Shown here: positions 23,203 through 34,496 of the stretch, one piece after another
Layout: every line of letters starts with the position of its first letter
Position numbering within the stretch: the first letter of the stretch is position 1
NCBI GenBank assembly: GCA_963920765.1
Contig: OY987246.1
Location: forward strand, 3,474,501-3,538,500
DNA length: 64,000 nucleotides
Reading direction: 5' to 3'
From: Ulota crispa
Lineage: Eukaryota > Streptophyta > Bryopsida > Orthotrichales > Orthotrichaceae
Translations under genes and position numbers: made by a program
The notes under the pieces: model-generated
Told to the model about the DNA's origin: nothing
What the model saw: the letters and a program-made list of their open reading frames with translations, nothing else
Database searches by the model: none

Positions 23203-23559
23203 TCGCCTTAAAAAATACATAAAAGAAACAGAGAGTATTCTCCGCCTTAACTTACCGAGTTCAGCAAACAGACATAACTTAACTCGACGTCTCGGGACGC
23301 TCCCGGTTTTTCGCCACGGGAGCTTTTTCAGACATAACTTAACTCAAATCGCAAGGATTCACTCAACAATCTCTTACAACAATGTTCAAAGTACGATCTG
23401 ACGGTTTCCAGCTCCCAAGAAAAGAGATCCGATGCTTTCCCGCGATATGAGAATTTGAATTTTGCAAAAGCGCGGGGTTACCGCTCATTCTCACTACATC
23501 TTGGAAACTGGAAAATTGAAGATTACCTTAAATCACGTCAAGCTCGACTTATGCAGAAT

Positions 23560-23958
23560 TCAACAATCGCGAACAAACCGCATCGTCTGCAAACAATTCC
23601 GACTTCGCTTCTTCCTTCGCACGAAATGCGCCAAAAAAATACACCAGTGCTTCGGATTTTTCTTTCTTCGCCTGAGATACGTGATGTAACTACTGGATGT
23701 TCGTCGCATAAGTGTGTCGAGAATGGCAAGAAGGTCGGGAGGAGCTCCCGGTGAGGTTGTAGTTGAGAGTCTTGAGACTGACAGCAATTCGGACGAGAGT
23801 AAATGCAGCGAGTTCGGCACATGCGAGGCTGACGAGGGGTTATGAGAGACGACGGGTTTGGGGGACAGGGAGGTACAAGTGGGGAACGTTTGGGAGCGGT
23901 CGGGGAACGGAGAACGGGTGGAGACAGGTTCGATGTCAGGAAGGTTTGGATTGGCCAA
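23560..23958 (-). other. open frame that may mark the 5' end of the unknown gene
   Basis: A 132-codon minus-strand frame begins MANPNLPDIEPVSTRSPF and is Ser/Pro/Thr-rich. A TTTATAGA box-like sequence lies about 25-30 bp upstream of it on the minus strand, and CCAAT-like sequence overlaps its start. It may be a 5' exon or leader of the gene at 18618-22756, or chance. No domain is recognised. Confidence 0.25.
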
Positions 23959-23992
23959 TATGGTTGATTGGGTAGTTCTATAAATTGACTCA

Positions 23993-24620
23993 GGGGCGGT
24001 TCAGACTACGTCCCACGTCCCAAGCAGGGTTTAATTTTTGTTTTCGGCTGGGTAGAGCAACCCGCACCCCAGAGTGCAGACAAGTAAGGAAATTTTAGCT
24101 AAATTGGAAGAAAGAAATGAATGATTTACAGACGTTCATCCAAAAAACTGCTAATATAAGCTATTTTCATTCAAAATTTGGTGAATAGGATTTTGCTCTG
24201 GGAAGAATTTGGCGATTTCATCCAAATTTTCACAAGAAAATCTTAGTGTACCAATAGCCACCTGAGATTTGAAGTAAGATTTAGGCAAAGATTTGCCAAC
24301 TAACTAAACGCTGGTCCCAAGTCCCACTAAAATTTGATGAAATCTGAGAATCTAATTGGCGGAAAGGCAAAAGATGCGACTTTGCGTTTCAGACTATGTC
24401 CCAAGTCCTACATTCCCAGTTGCTTACATGGAGCCTACATGGCAGCACTTTTTCAAGTTTTGGTGCCAAAATAAGTGGGACTTCACTCCAAGATTGAGTC
24501 TAGCATTTTGGCAACCCATCTTTTAGCCCAAGTCCCATCTTTTCTTGCCCAGAATGATGGGATTTTGCACTCCCGTGGGACTTTGTCAGATGGGACATGG
24601 GACGTAGTTTGAATCGCCCC
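23993..24620. mobile_element. Harbinger-like MITE with TCA duplication
   Basis: TCA at 23990-23992 and 24621-24623 flank GGGGCGGTTCAGACTACGTC and its inverse GACGTAGTTTGAATCGCCCC. It is 628 bp and non-coding. A three-base TCA duplication and a G-rich end fit PIF/Harbinger (Tourist-type) elements. A partial relative of its interior occurs at 25266-25510. Confidence 0.8.
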
Positions 24621-24741
24621 TCACTTGGCTTTTCCTTATTTTACCATGTATGCTTTGATGACAGAGATCCTGCTCCTTGATTTAGCTTATTCTTTGGTCC
24701 AACTTAGGTTTTTGTTGTGTTTTTGTCAGGGTAGAGTGGTA

Positions 24742-25263
24742 AGGTAAGTACACCCAAAAGTGACACTTACCTTAGCCCCTGAGCGCCCGAGCAATAGGAT
24801 CCTATTGTTGGGGTCCACAACTTTATCTCACTTTTTCCTTTTATTTGTACGGTGAAAATAGTCGTGGCTAGTCTCCATTAGCAGAGAAGGTAGTCCTTTT
24901 TCAAATCCTGCGGTCACTTTTTTTGGATGTGATTTTCCAAGTTGTAGTGGCCATTAAACCCCCCATTTTCTCCTAAATCCAAAAATAACTCTAGGCGCTC
25001 AGGGGTTAGATGTGGTAATTTGGAGGATCTTCTATGAGATTATTTTTCTCTACATGCACATCTCTTAGGGGCCTTCTAGAGGGCTCACATTTTTCCTAAT
25101 GCAACAAAAAGACAATGTCACACCCAATCATAAATCGCCACCTATACAATTTATGTTCCCTTATATCAATTGAAGTGTCCAAACTAGATGCAAGAGTGCC
25201 TACTTTTGGGTTTAATTTTAGATGGCACTAAACAGCTAGTGTCACTGATGGGTGTACATACCT
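24742..25263. mobile_element. TA-flanked MITE, M family copy 3, carrying a nested element
   Basis: TA at 24740-24741 and 25264-25265; ends AGGTAAGTACACCC and GGGTGTACATACCT, followed inward by GTGACAC and GTGTCAC. The length is 522 bp, of which 24776-25005 plus one 4-bp flank is a nested family B element, leaving about 288 bp. Confidence 0.8.
24776..25005. mobile_element. TTAG-flanked MITE of the TTAA group, family B copy 1
   Basis: TTAG at 24772-24775 and at 25006-25009 are direct repeats, and the ends are CCCCTGAGCGCC and GGCGCTCAGGGG. The body matches 30547-30782 (shared GTGGCTAGTC, GAAGGTAGTCCTTTTTCAAA and TTTTTTTGGATGTRAT). It is inserted in M copy 3. Confidence 0.85.
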
Positions 25264-25265
25264 TA

Positions 25266-25510
25266 GAGCAAAGAGCACCCTAGAATGCATGCAAGTAAGG
25301 AAAAATTGGCTAAAAGTTGGAAAGAGTGAATAATATGTGGAAGTTCATCCAAAAAACTACTAATATAAGTTACTTTCATTCAAAATTTGGTAAATTGGTT
25401 TTTGCTCATGGAGGAATATGGCAATTTTATTCACTTTTTCACCTGAATTTCTAAGTGTAATAATAGCTAGAGGCCATTTGAGGTCAGATTTAGGCAAAAT
25501 TTGCCAAGAA
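25266..25510. repeat. partial copy of the Harbinger-like MITE interior
   Basis: This stretch repeats 24055-24300 with substitutions (shared TTCATCCAAAAAACT, CTAATATAAG and TTTCATTCAAAATTTGGT). It abuts the right end of M copy 3 and lacks its own termini. Confidence 0.7.
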
Positions 25511-26154
25511 AAATAACTTTAGTCTAACTTTTATGACTTAGTGGAGAATCATGTTTCCATTCAGATTTCTACACTAAATAGTGAAATTAAGTTGCCCCAC
25601 ACTTGTTTCTTGACATTTTACATTATTCAAATACTTATGGGTATTACAATAATTTTCATCAATGAGTATTACAATGGATTTTGCAAGTCAAGCAAGCTTT
25701 GTAACAAGAATTTGAGCATGACAATAACAACAACAATGTTGCAAAAAAATAAACTAGGTACAACCATTTGTAAACCAAATGAAACCCTAGTATCTAGAGA
25801 GTTGCAAGTGCCTTGAGGTAGTCAAGCAATGAATCATGAGGTAATTTTCTAAAGTAAGGTAACCAATTTATTGCCGCGACCTAAGTTCATTATTAATAAT
25901 ACATTCTTTTTTCTTTTTTTGTTGACACACATGAATGAAATTCTACAACAAAGAAGAAAAATTTACAAACTCCTACCAAATATGGCCTTGGATTCAAAGC
26001 AATAGAACGCCACACAAACATAGAGCCAATATCAAAGGAAGAAACAATCATAGGTCAAACTAATATAAAACCGCACTTAGACTTCATAACCAAGCAAGAT
26101 CAGAACCAACAACCGGCCTAGTGAACAAAACGACGTTATTTTGTGAGAATAAAA
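25511..26154. other. AT-rich intergenic DNA
   Basis: One 91-codon frame (25541-25816) has low-complexity composition and no domain. Nothing else is identified. Confidence 0.4.
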
Positions 26155-26159
26155 ATGTA

Positions 26160-26361
26160 AGCCCATGAGTGGTGAGCCAAATTTTTGTGAGTGGAAACCT
26201 ATTTTGAGCTCAAAATCAATTAAAATTTAAAAATCAACAAATTTTTTAAAGATGAACATTTATAATGCACAATAAGGCACTGTATACACATTTATAGGTG
26301 AAATTTAATATTTTAACAAAAAATCTATGCTCAAGACTAACTGCTCATGGATCCCGCTCAC
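26160..26361. mobile_element. MITE family H copy 1 (GTGAGC ends)
   Basis: The left end contains GAGTGGTGAGCCAAATTTTTG and the right end CTCATGGATCCCGCTCAC. The interior matches 32155-32373 and 32555-32773 (GGCACTGTATACACATTTAT against GTGTACATAGGACCCTG, reversed). About 200 bp, non-coding. Confidence 0.6.
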
Positions 26362-27021
26362 AAAATCTAGCATTCTCCCTTGTGGATACACTAGTTGGCC
26401 ATAAATTTGAGCATTGTTGTGGCTTGAGAATGTTACATAGTTGTTTCTTTTTTCTCGCTTGAATCTTGTTCCACTCCACTTGGCCATAATTAAGGAGGAC
26501 AACCTAAATTTGTTGTAACAATGTAAAGCTAGATAAAGGAGTATAATTTAACACGGTGCTATTCCTCTTGAGCCAAAGCATCCATAAGATGGTTGTATAT
26601 AACGCCATTCAAATGTAACTAATGATACAATGTAGTTGACTTGCTAAAAAATGTTAAGGCAAAAGATTTTAAGTAGTAGGAACATGAATATTATATTAAG
26701 GAAAAATGCCACATTTGACTAAATGTGGACTACTCATGTAATTTTAGGCTTTGTGTGTAAAATATATGGAGATCTCCTTTTGTTGAGGGACACAAATCTC
26801 TTTTGGTGTTTTGCACACATATTTGAAGTTTTGCATATGTCTCTCAATTTGAACCACACATCTCTTGACGTACATCACATGTTTCTCAATATTCTATACA
26901 CGCCTCCTATAACTTATTCATTATTTTTGGACTTTGCAAAGTTCACATTTACTTATATGTGGCATAAATTTTGAACCGCATGAATGAACTTTGTTACATT
27001 TCCAAAATATGATCAATTACA
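26362..27021. other. AT-rich intergenic DNA
   Basis: Only short frames without domains (for example 26723-26974) and no repeat ends that I can pair. Confidence 0.4.
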
Positions 27022-27025
27022 TTAA

Positions 27026-27675
27026 CCCCTCACCGCCCAAGGGGACCAAAACTGTCCACCCTACATTTTAATTTGGAAAGTTTTGACTTTTCTTGAAGAT
27101 AAATTTTAGTGGTAATTTTTTTAAATTATTCTTATTGAAGTCTTGTTTTAATATCAAAAATCTGATTTTGAAAATGAATGACTATGATTTGTCTATTCAT
27201 GATTTTGTGCAAGGGTGTCCATTGCAGATCTTCACTTTCTTGTGTTGAGAGCTCTTAGAAATGAGCCTCAAGTACACTAGAACTTGGAGAAACAATCACA
27301 TTAGAAACTTAATTTAAAAATTTGTAAAGTAGAATTTAAGAAGCCGTAAATTGACCAGGGTTACACATGTTGTACTTTACATATTCATATTTTTTTTGAT
27401 ATCCTCAATTTTAAATTTGAGATATGAAAAGAGGATTGAAATACTTCAAATCATTTTCAACAATTTTAACACCCTCTTGATGAAATGTTATAATCTTTTC
27501 AATCCATAAGTGAAATTGTTGTGTTTTCTTTTCCTATGTGATCTCTAACATATCTAGTTTGAATTTGTATAGTTACAATTTAAAAGAAGTTGATGCAACT
27601 TATCAAAATGTTGACATTTTGTTCATCCAAGAGCACATTCTGAGATACTCGGGAACGTCCTTGAGGGGCGAGGGG
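27026..27675. mobile_element. TTAA-flanked MITE, family C copy 1
   Basis: TTAA at 27022-27025 and 27676-27679. Ends are CCCCTCACCGCCCAAGGGG and CCTTGAGGGGCGAGGGG. The 650-bp body matches C2-C4 (GTGTCCATTGCA, TTAACACCCTC, TTGTTGTGTTTTCTTTTCC). Non-coding. Confidence 0.85.
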
Positions 27676-27679
27676 TTAA

Positions 27680-28891
27680 GATAATATAATACAACAAATC
27701 CAGAATAACCATTAAGCCTGTGTAAATCAAGAATGACAAATTTATTATTGATCCACAAGTTTCTTCCTTCAAAAATTTGTGAGGATGAATTATATGCTAC
27801 TTGAAAAAAGATAAGAAGAAATTTAACCTTAATTTAAAAGAGAAACGTGAATGAAGGAGAAATGGATAACTAACTAAACTTCATGGACCTAAATTATATA
27901 TTCCATAGTTGATGTCTATGTTAGACCCGGCCACCACCAAATTTGAACTCCTACCTACCTCACGCTGTGCCAATGCCAAAGTCACTAAGCCAAATCCACA
28001 AATATCTTCATATAAAAAAACCAAAACAAATTTGGCCCTAGGACTTGTAAATGAATATAAGTTTTATAAACCACATTTGAGTGGTAAAAATAGTAGGTGC
28101 TACCATTGGTCCTTTCTTTTACCAGACAAAACTTACATTGTTTTATTATGTGATATTTTGGCATTATTATCAATGCAAGTAACACATATTTGGATGAAAT
28201 TTCATTGAAATCTATTTAAAATTGCATTGAGAGTAATGTAATAACAGCAATGGACTACTAAGGAGGGCTTCTTTTAGTATTTTGAAGATAAAAAGATATG
28301 TAGTAATAAGTTACTGGACAGTTCATTCCATACATACAATTACATGTACAACATTACAATCCATATATTTTTGGCCCATTCAGAGTAATCACACCTAATT
28401 TGCAACCATGTTGCAATTTTCACCTTTATAGGTTTTGCCTAAAATGTGCACACCCTAAACATGAAAGTCTAGGGTTGTTTTAGAGTTGCATACAACCAAC
28501 ATTTTCATTTTTTGTTTTTTGTTTATAGAATATCCAAGAATTGCCTTACGAAGAAAATTTAAAATCTTCTTCAATTGTTGACAAGACCAAACAAATACTA
28601 AAACCATTTCTTTAACTAAAACTGAAATGGTTTAAAAACATCAATTGGGCTTGTATTCTAAGAACTTTAATTTTGACGTGGTTACCTTTTTTTTATAGTA
28701 TTTCAATTAACAAAATGATTTGAATGTAAATTTGGATTGATCTTCTATGTTTGAATAAAACTTTGCAAACTTCTCAAGTTTTACTCAATCCCAATATACA
28801 TATGGGAAAATTTCATGGAAACCCTTGAAGTTTGCAATATTTACACATATACTCTTGCTTTTTCAGAAATTACACAAAGACCTTCTAACCA
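27680..28891. other. AT-rich intergenic DNA left of the assembly gap
   Basis: A 99-codon frame at 27909-28208 has no domain. Nothing else is identified. Confidence 0.4.
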
Positions 28892-29091
28892 NNNNNNNNN
28901 NNNNNNNNNNNNNNNNNNNNNNNNNNNNNNNNNNNNNNNNNNNNNNNNNNNNNNNNNNNNNNNNNNNNNNNNNNNNNNNNNNNNNNNNNNNNNNNNNNNN
29001 NNNNNNNNNNNNNNNNNNNNNNNNNNNNNNNNNNNNNNNNNNNNNNNNNNNNNNNNNNNNNNNNNNNNNNNNNNNNNNNNNNNNNNNNNNN
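28892..29091. other. 200-N assembly gap
   Basis: Exactly 200 N, a typical fixed-size scaffold spacer. The true gap size is unknown and open frames crossing it are meaningless. Confidence 1.
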
Positions 29092-30088
29092 CTCATACCA
29101 AAAAAAAAAAAAACTTTCATTACTAACCAAATTTTATGAATGAAAAAGAATTCAACAGTGAGTGAATTCTAATTTTTATAAGAAAGACATTCCAAGTGGA
29201 ATTAGTCTAAATGCACTTTTAAATGTTTTTAGATGAAAAAAGTTCAATAAAAGGGCCCCAAGGAAATCTTCATTTTTTTCCAAACTTGATGGTTGTCTTT
29301 TCAAAGTGGCAACTTGACATAGTTTTTGTGATACTAGTCATGATACTATTCACGACAATATTTGGTACACAAGAGGTGTGCTTGCAATTTATCCTCCACT
29401 AAAAACAATTGAAATAAGTTATGGAGGAAATTTGAATTGAATGCTAAAAACAAACTTCAGCCCACAACTTTGCAAAAAAAAAACTTAAAAAAATCAAATT
29501 TGTGCCTTCAACAAAGCTTCAAAATTTCTTAAAATTCCTTAAACACCAAAATTTGGTGCCTTGGGCATTTGAGAGTCAACACACCTGTTTATCACTTTTT
29601 CTATTCCCTTTTGCCCCTTTTCCAAGAGAAACTTTGATATCTTACGTTGGTTTCAAAGCTTGGCTTTTTGTTCCTTCCGTTGTTTTTTCATGCGCAGGAA
29701 ATCATGCTTTCTCGTTTTCTCATGCAACAAAATCCATGCTTGCACTTTTGTGCACCTTCATATGTGAACTTTTTTTTTTTTCAATTAAAAAATGCCATTT
29801 GGAATTAAAAATATGTCCTTTTCCTCTAAATAGAAAATTGTAATGTTTGGAATCCCTTATTGCATGTGTACATATAAACATACAAATCTTCATACAACAC
29901 ATGATTCTATATGTACAAGTTATATACATTTGACACTCGATCACACTTTCATGTCTTAATGTGTGCATCTAATATCCAATACTTCATGTAGTTGTGAAAA
30001 AACACTAAACACTTAATTCCAACCTCGTGGTCGTGGACTCATGGTTTATACCCAACTCTCAAATTTGCCCTCTTTTACTGTACAGTAC
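29092..30088. other. AT-rich intergenic DNA right of the gap
   Basis: A 113-codon frame at 29502-29843 is Phe/Leu-rich and shows no family features. No paired terminal repeats seen. Confidence 0.4.
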
Positions 30089-30091
30089 ATG

Positions 30092-30211
30092 CACTATTAA
30101 AAAATGAGCATTTTATGACTCTGATTTATGATTATTGTGAGTTATTCATAATTCTAAATGACTCATGATAGTCATAAATTAGAGTCATGAAATGCCCACA
30201 TTTTAGTAGTG
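30092..30211. mobile_element. 120-bp CACTA-like palindromic MITE
   Basis: ATG at 30089-30091 and 30212-30214 is a three-base direct duplication. The element starts CACTATTAAAAAATGAGCAT, ends TTTTAGTAGTG, and is nearly palindromic throughout (TTTATGACTCT against AGAGTCATGAAA). CACTA ends plus a 3-bp duplication fit the CMC superfamily. Confidence 0.75.
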
Positions 30212-30214
30212 ATG

Positions 30215-30542
30215 GTATCTCCTCATCTATGTTTGGGTTGTGGATCCTCAACCTTATCCATTCATCTGTAACTGATTTGTAAAATACTAATATCATATCT
30301 TTTTGAGAATTATTGCACCTTTGGGTTTGGGAGGTTTTGCACTAAAAACTACAAATAAATCCTCTAATGGGTGAAGCCCAAAGTTTAGATTGAATTGTCC
30401 TAGTGTTTGGTGTTTATAATACAAGCAAAGGATACACTTGGCACTCAATTTCACCTCACACATAAAGGGGCAACGGGCTAGTCATGAACAAACTAGCCAA
30501 TGTTTGAAGGCCCGTTTGCATTGCCACATTGAACGCATCTTC
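30215..30542. other. short intergenic stretch
   Basis: No gene or paired repeat was identified. Confidence 0.4.
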
Positions 30543-30546
30543 TTAA

Positions 30547-30782
30547 CCCCTCAGCACCCTATCAACGGGATTCTGTCGTTTGGGATCCCAAGATGATCTC
30601 ACTTTTTCTCTCAATCCATAATGTGAAAAAAACTGTGGCTAGTCCCCATTAGCAAAGAAGGTAGTCCTTTTTCAAATCCTACAGTCACTTTTTTTGGATG
30701 TAATATTCCAAGTTGTGGTGGCCATTAAACCCCCCCCCCCCATTTTCTCCTAAACCCTAAAACAACTCCAAGCGCTCAAGGG
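30547..30782. mobile_element. TTAA-flanked MITE, family B copy 2
   Basis: TTAA at 30543-30546 and 30783-30786; starts CCCCTCAGCACCC and ends CCAAGCGCTCAAGGG. The 236-bp body is homologous to 24776-25005 and contains a C12 run near 30730. Confidence 0.85.
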
Positions 30783-30846
30783 TTAACAAAGTTTTTTCTT
30801 CTCCAACATGAGTTCAAACAAACATACTTGACTTGCATTTGAGGAA

Positions 30847-31610
30847 GGGGAAATTACAAAATGAGTAACAAAAACAAAAGAAATTACAGTTTGGGTAACG
30901 GTTTGAAAGTAATTACAATTTGGGTAACAAAATCAGATAACCTCAAGGGAATTTGCAGCTATTGAGGGTGGAAGCCGTTGATGCCGGCATAGACTCTACT
31001 TTCAACTCATCATTGGCCATGATCCTTGTTCTCTCAATCTCAATCAATCTTGACCCTTGCTTGCACGTAGCAGCCAATGTTTGCCACACAATTGTAGATT
31101 GCATACTATCAAGGAACAATCATTTACCTTTTGCTCACAAGTACCACTTCAGAACTTCAACCTTGCGCTCACCGGTTGCGTCTCACTCATGGACGTGCAT
31201 TGCGCAACTCCTAATTGATATTCAACTGCTATATATGAATCAATTTGTGTTGGGGAGACAATGTGCAATGTGCGTCCATGAGTGAGACACGGTCAGTGAG
31301 CATGTGAGGTTGAAGTTTTGAAGTGGTACTTGTGAGCAAAAGACCTTGATAGTATGCGATCTATAATAATTTGGCAAATATTGGCTACTAGGTGCAAGCA
31401 AGGGTCGCGATTGATTGTGATTGAGAGAACAAGAATCATGACCAATGATGAGTTGACAGTGGCGTCAATGCCGACATCAACAGCTTCCACCCTCAATAAT
31501 TGCAAATTCCATTGAGATTATCGGATTTTGTTACCCAAATTATAATTACTTTCAAATCATTACCCAAACTGTAATTTCTTTCATTTTTGTTACTCAATTT
31601 GTAATTCCCC
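30847..31610. mobile_element. large foldback element, family L
   Basis: The arms, about 30847-31208 and 31258-31610, are inverted copies (left GAAATTACAAAATGAGTAAC, right GTTACTCAATTTGTAATTCC). Both arms encode the same peptide start (MQLLRVEAVDAG/VG) on opposite strands because of the symmetry. That frame is not evidence of a gene. No target duplication is clear. Confidence 0.8.
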
Positions 31611-32154
31611 TCTGAGGAATGTACTGTACAAAAGATTGCGTCAAGCATAGTCGTTCCCGTACATTACGCATTCCCAATTCCAAATAATCAATGGAGTGGT
31701 TCCATATGACCCTCAAAAGATGAGAATAATCATGTGGGATATATCTTTCATGTGACGAGGTTCTGAAACTTTCTTATGCTTTTGATTTGCGTTTATATAA
31801 ATTTTATTCGAGTTCATTCCCTCAACTCTTCTAACCATTGTTAGTATTTGTTACGAGTGCAAATGAAGGTTTGAAAATTGCATTTGGAATAGTGCCAATG
31901 ACTGACGGATCAGTCTGTGTGTATGGGGGAATGAGTGGTCTGTTCTCCCTTATAAACTGACAGTGCCAGTCTTTTTTCAGCCTGCAAGCCACCACTTCCC
32001 TTTTGTCAACAAGGCCCATGGTTAGTTGCATGTGCACACCCTTGTTATTTCATACTCATTCAACATGCCAAATCTGATGAAAATGATGCCTCATGCCCCC
32101 ATTCACACTGGCCTATGGATTGACAGATCTGTCCATCCGGGGAATGCTTATACT
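31611..32154. other. intergenic stretch
   Basis: Only a 68-codon minus frame at 31831-32037 without features; nothing supportable. Confidence 0.4.
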
Positions 32155-32373
32155 GTGAGCGGGGATCATGAGTTGTGAGTCCTAGATTTTTGCCAAAATT
32201 TTAAATTTCACTTATAAATGTGTACATAGGACCCTGTAATTATGCATTTTAAACATTCTTTTTTTGAAAATTCTGCTATCTTTTAAAGATTTTTCATTGA
32301 TTTTGGATTTAGATGTGGTTCTTGCTTATAAAAATCTTGGCTCACCGCTCATGGCTCACCATTTTAGGCTCAC
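32155..32373. mobile_element. MITE family H copy 2
   Basis: The left GTGAGCGGGGATCATGAG and the right CTCATGGCTCACC..GGCTCAC are inverted. The body matches the neighbouring copy at 32555-32773 (TGTGTACATARG, TGCATT, ATTTTGGATTTAG). Non-coding. Confidence 0.65.
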
Positions 32374-32554
32374 AAACTAATTTTGCCTTGTTTGTCCTTC
32401 TTTTGCACTATTCAAAATGCATTTTCTGAATTTCTTGTTGCATAGGCAAGAATTTTCAAAGGAATGAACATGAATAAAAACATATGTATATAAACTAAAA
32501 AGACAAGAAACTCTCAAAACCCCACCATACAAAAGGTGCAAGGAAGGATGCATT

Positions 32555-32773
32555 GTGAGCTAGATCTGTGAGCCATGGGCCATGAGCTTAGATTTTTTTG
32601 TCAAAATACTAAATTTCCCCTATAATTGTGTACATAAGGCACTATGAATGTGCATTCTAAGTTTTCATCCTTTAGAAAACTTGTTGTCTTTTTAATTTTT
32701 GTTGAATTTGAGCTTAGAATTGGTTCTCACTCACAAATTCTTGGCTCACCACTCATGGTTCATTGTTTTATGC
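32555..32773. mobile_element. MITE family H copy 3
   Basis: It begins GTGAGCTAGATCTGTGAGCC; the right end contains TTGGCTCACCACTCATGG. Same orientation as copy 2, about 180 bp away from it. Non-coding. Confidence 0.6.
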
Positions 32774-32893
32774 TCTCAAAATAGCATTGTCCCAAAAGGT
32801 ACCATGTGATTAATTTCCATCTTTTGGGGGTCATATTGAAATTAGGGGATGTGTCATGTGGGAACACTCATTTGCTTGATATGTTCTATTTAA

Positions 32894-33139
32894 CCTTTAA
32901 ACAACCAAGCAACCATAGGACATAGTATGTACGCTACTATATAACTGGCACACGTACTGGCATTTGCTACCAAAAAAAAGTTTTAATTTGGGACCATGAT
33001 AGCCTCACTAGAAATATATTAATCTATATTTTAACTTTTTTGTTAATCTCAAATTTAGTAAAGATGTGGATACATTCCAAATACAAGAAAAATACATTGT
33101 ATTGTACTGCTTACTACAGGCTGCTCATATATTTAAGGG
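32894..33139. mobile_element. TTAA-flanked MITE, family D copy 2
   Basis: TTAA at 32890-32893 and 33140-33143. Starts CCTTTAAACAACCAAGC and ends GCTCATATATTTAAGGG. The 246-bp body is the reverse of 4988-5221 (GGCATTTGCTACCAAAAAAA against TTTTTATTGGTAGCAAATGCC). Confidence 0.8.
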
Positions 33140-33328
33140 TTAAGTTTCTCAAACATATGTAAAGAACATTTGTTTGAACTCATGTTGGAGAAGAAAACAA
33201 AAACTCTATCAAGGAGGTGCGTCCAACGTGCTAGTGCAAATGGCCTTCACTTGGAGGGTTTCAGGTTTCTTGTATCTCCATGCATGCCACCAGCAGCCAC
33301 AAACAATGGGATCATTATTTTAGGGACT

Positions 33329-33724
33329 GACTAGGGAGATACCCCTCAGTTGCTACGTGGACACCCCCTAGTATGATCCAATCTATTAAATTTGAGATTA
33401 TTATTATGTTGAAATATGAAATAAAATCAAAACAATATTGTAGCACACATTTGCATTTACAAGTGTTGCAAACATACAACAAATATGTTTCATTTGTGAC
33501 ATAGTCAAGAGTTAAACTTATGAATGAAGGGAGCAACTAGTTCCACTCTTGACCATATCACAAATGAGACATATGTATTGTATGTTTGCAAATGCTTATA
33601 GACACAAATGTAAGCTAAAGCATTGTTTAGATTTTATTTCATATTTCAATGTAATATATATCTCAAATTTAATAAGTTGGGCTATAGGAGTGTCCACGTA
33701 GCAACTCGGAGTGCCTCCCTAGTC
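33329..33724. mobile_element. 396-bp near-perfect palindrome, family K foldback
   Basis: The arms 33329-33516 and 33543-33724 are inverse copies around a loop of about 26 bp. Both ends begin GACTAGGGAG and carry GTTGCTACGTGGACAC. A 48-bp relative sits at 3536-3583. No transposase. The transcript would be a long hairpin. Confidence 0.85.
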
Positions 33725-33769
33725 ATCCCCTTATTTTATCACGGAGGTGCAAATGCCATATTACAATTA

Positions 33770-34084
33770 AGGTATGTACACCCATAAGCGTCAAAGTAAG
33801 GGTTTTGAACATGATGAGTATCAATAAACAACTAGCAAATTATAGGATCCTATTAGGAACAGAAAAATAACAAGTCTGCACTTTTGAATGTATTATTTGG
33901 ATACTCTAAGGATAAGTTGTGAATTTTTAAAGAGCAAACTGCCATTGCACCCATAACCACTATTAAGATTTCATGTCCACATGTTGTACATCCTTGTCAT
34001 TACATCTATTCACTTCCACATATTTTCCAAGATTTCAGAGGTGGCGGTTATAGGCGCAGTGGTGCTTATGGGGTGTACATAACT
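33770..34084. mobile_element. TA-flanked MITE, M family copy 4
   Basis: TA at 33768-33769 and 34085-34086; ends AGGTATGTACACCCATAAGC and GCTTATGGGGTGTACATAACT. The 315-bp body matches 48570-48812 in reverse. Confidence 0.85.
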
Positions 34085-34365
34085 TAGAACCACCCATGTA
34101 TTTCACAAACTTTTGAGCTAACCAAGCTGCCGTTGGCGAGTCTGGGGATATTACCCCTTATTTTGCCTCCCGCTAGGAGCTTTCTCCATGCCACCCTCAA
34201 CGTTCTTACCCCTATGGATTATGAGAAGAAAACAATTGGAATGAGAAGTTGACAAGCCTTCAGGACATAAGAAGCCTTGGCCTAAGCAACAGTACCATAC
34301 ACTTTGTTGCACCAGTTCTATTTATAATTAGAGATGTGCTTCAAAAAAAATTCAATCCCAATTTA

Positions 34366-34496
34366 CTAAAAGAAAAATGTATCTTAAACAACTAGTCCAT
34401 AATGATTGTAAATGTTTACAATGACTATTCAATGACTTAATTATAATTATTGTGAACAATTTCAATTGTTGTGGGCTAGTTGTTTAAGACATATTT
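34366..34496. mobile_element. palindromic MITE split by the copia insertion
   Basis: The left part TTACTAAAAGAAAAATGTAT..TTAAACAACTAG is inverted as CTAGTTGTTTAAGACATATT at 34476-34495. The missing tail of the right arm (TTCTTTTAATG) resumes at 40156, right after the 3' LTR and its TATTT duplication. The copia element therefore landed in the right arm. Confidence 0.7.

Noticed and set aside
22719..23222. 167-codon plus-strand frame with four repeats
   Set aside because: It is the shadow of a 105-bp tandem array whose length is a multiple of three; the opposite strand joins a better gene candidate.
28815..29139. Open frames across the N run
   Set aside because: Artefacts of the 200-N gap translated as unknown residues.
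30953..31505. Two mirror-image small proteins starting MQLLRVEAVD
   Set aside because: They are the two arms of one foldback element read on opposite strands; not counted as genes.
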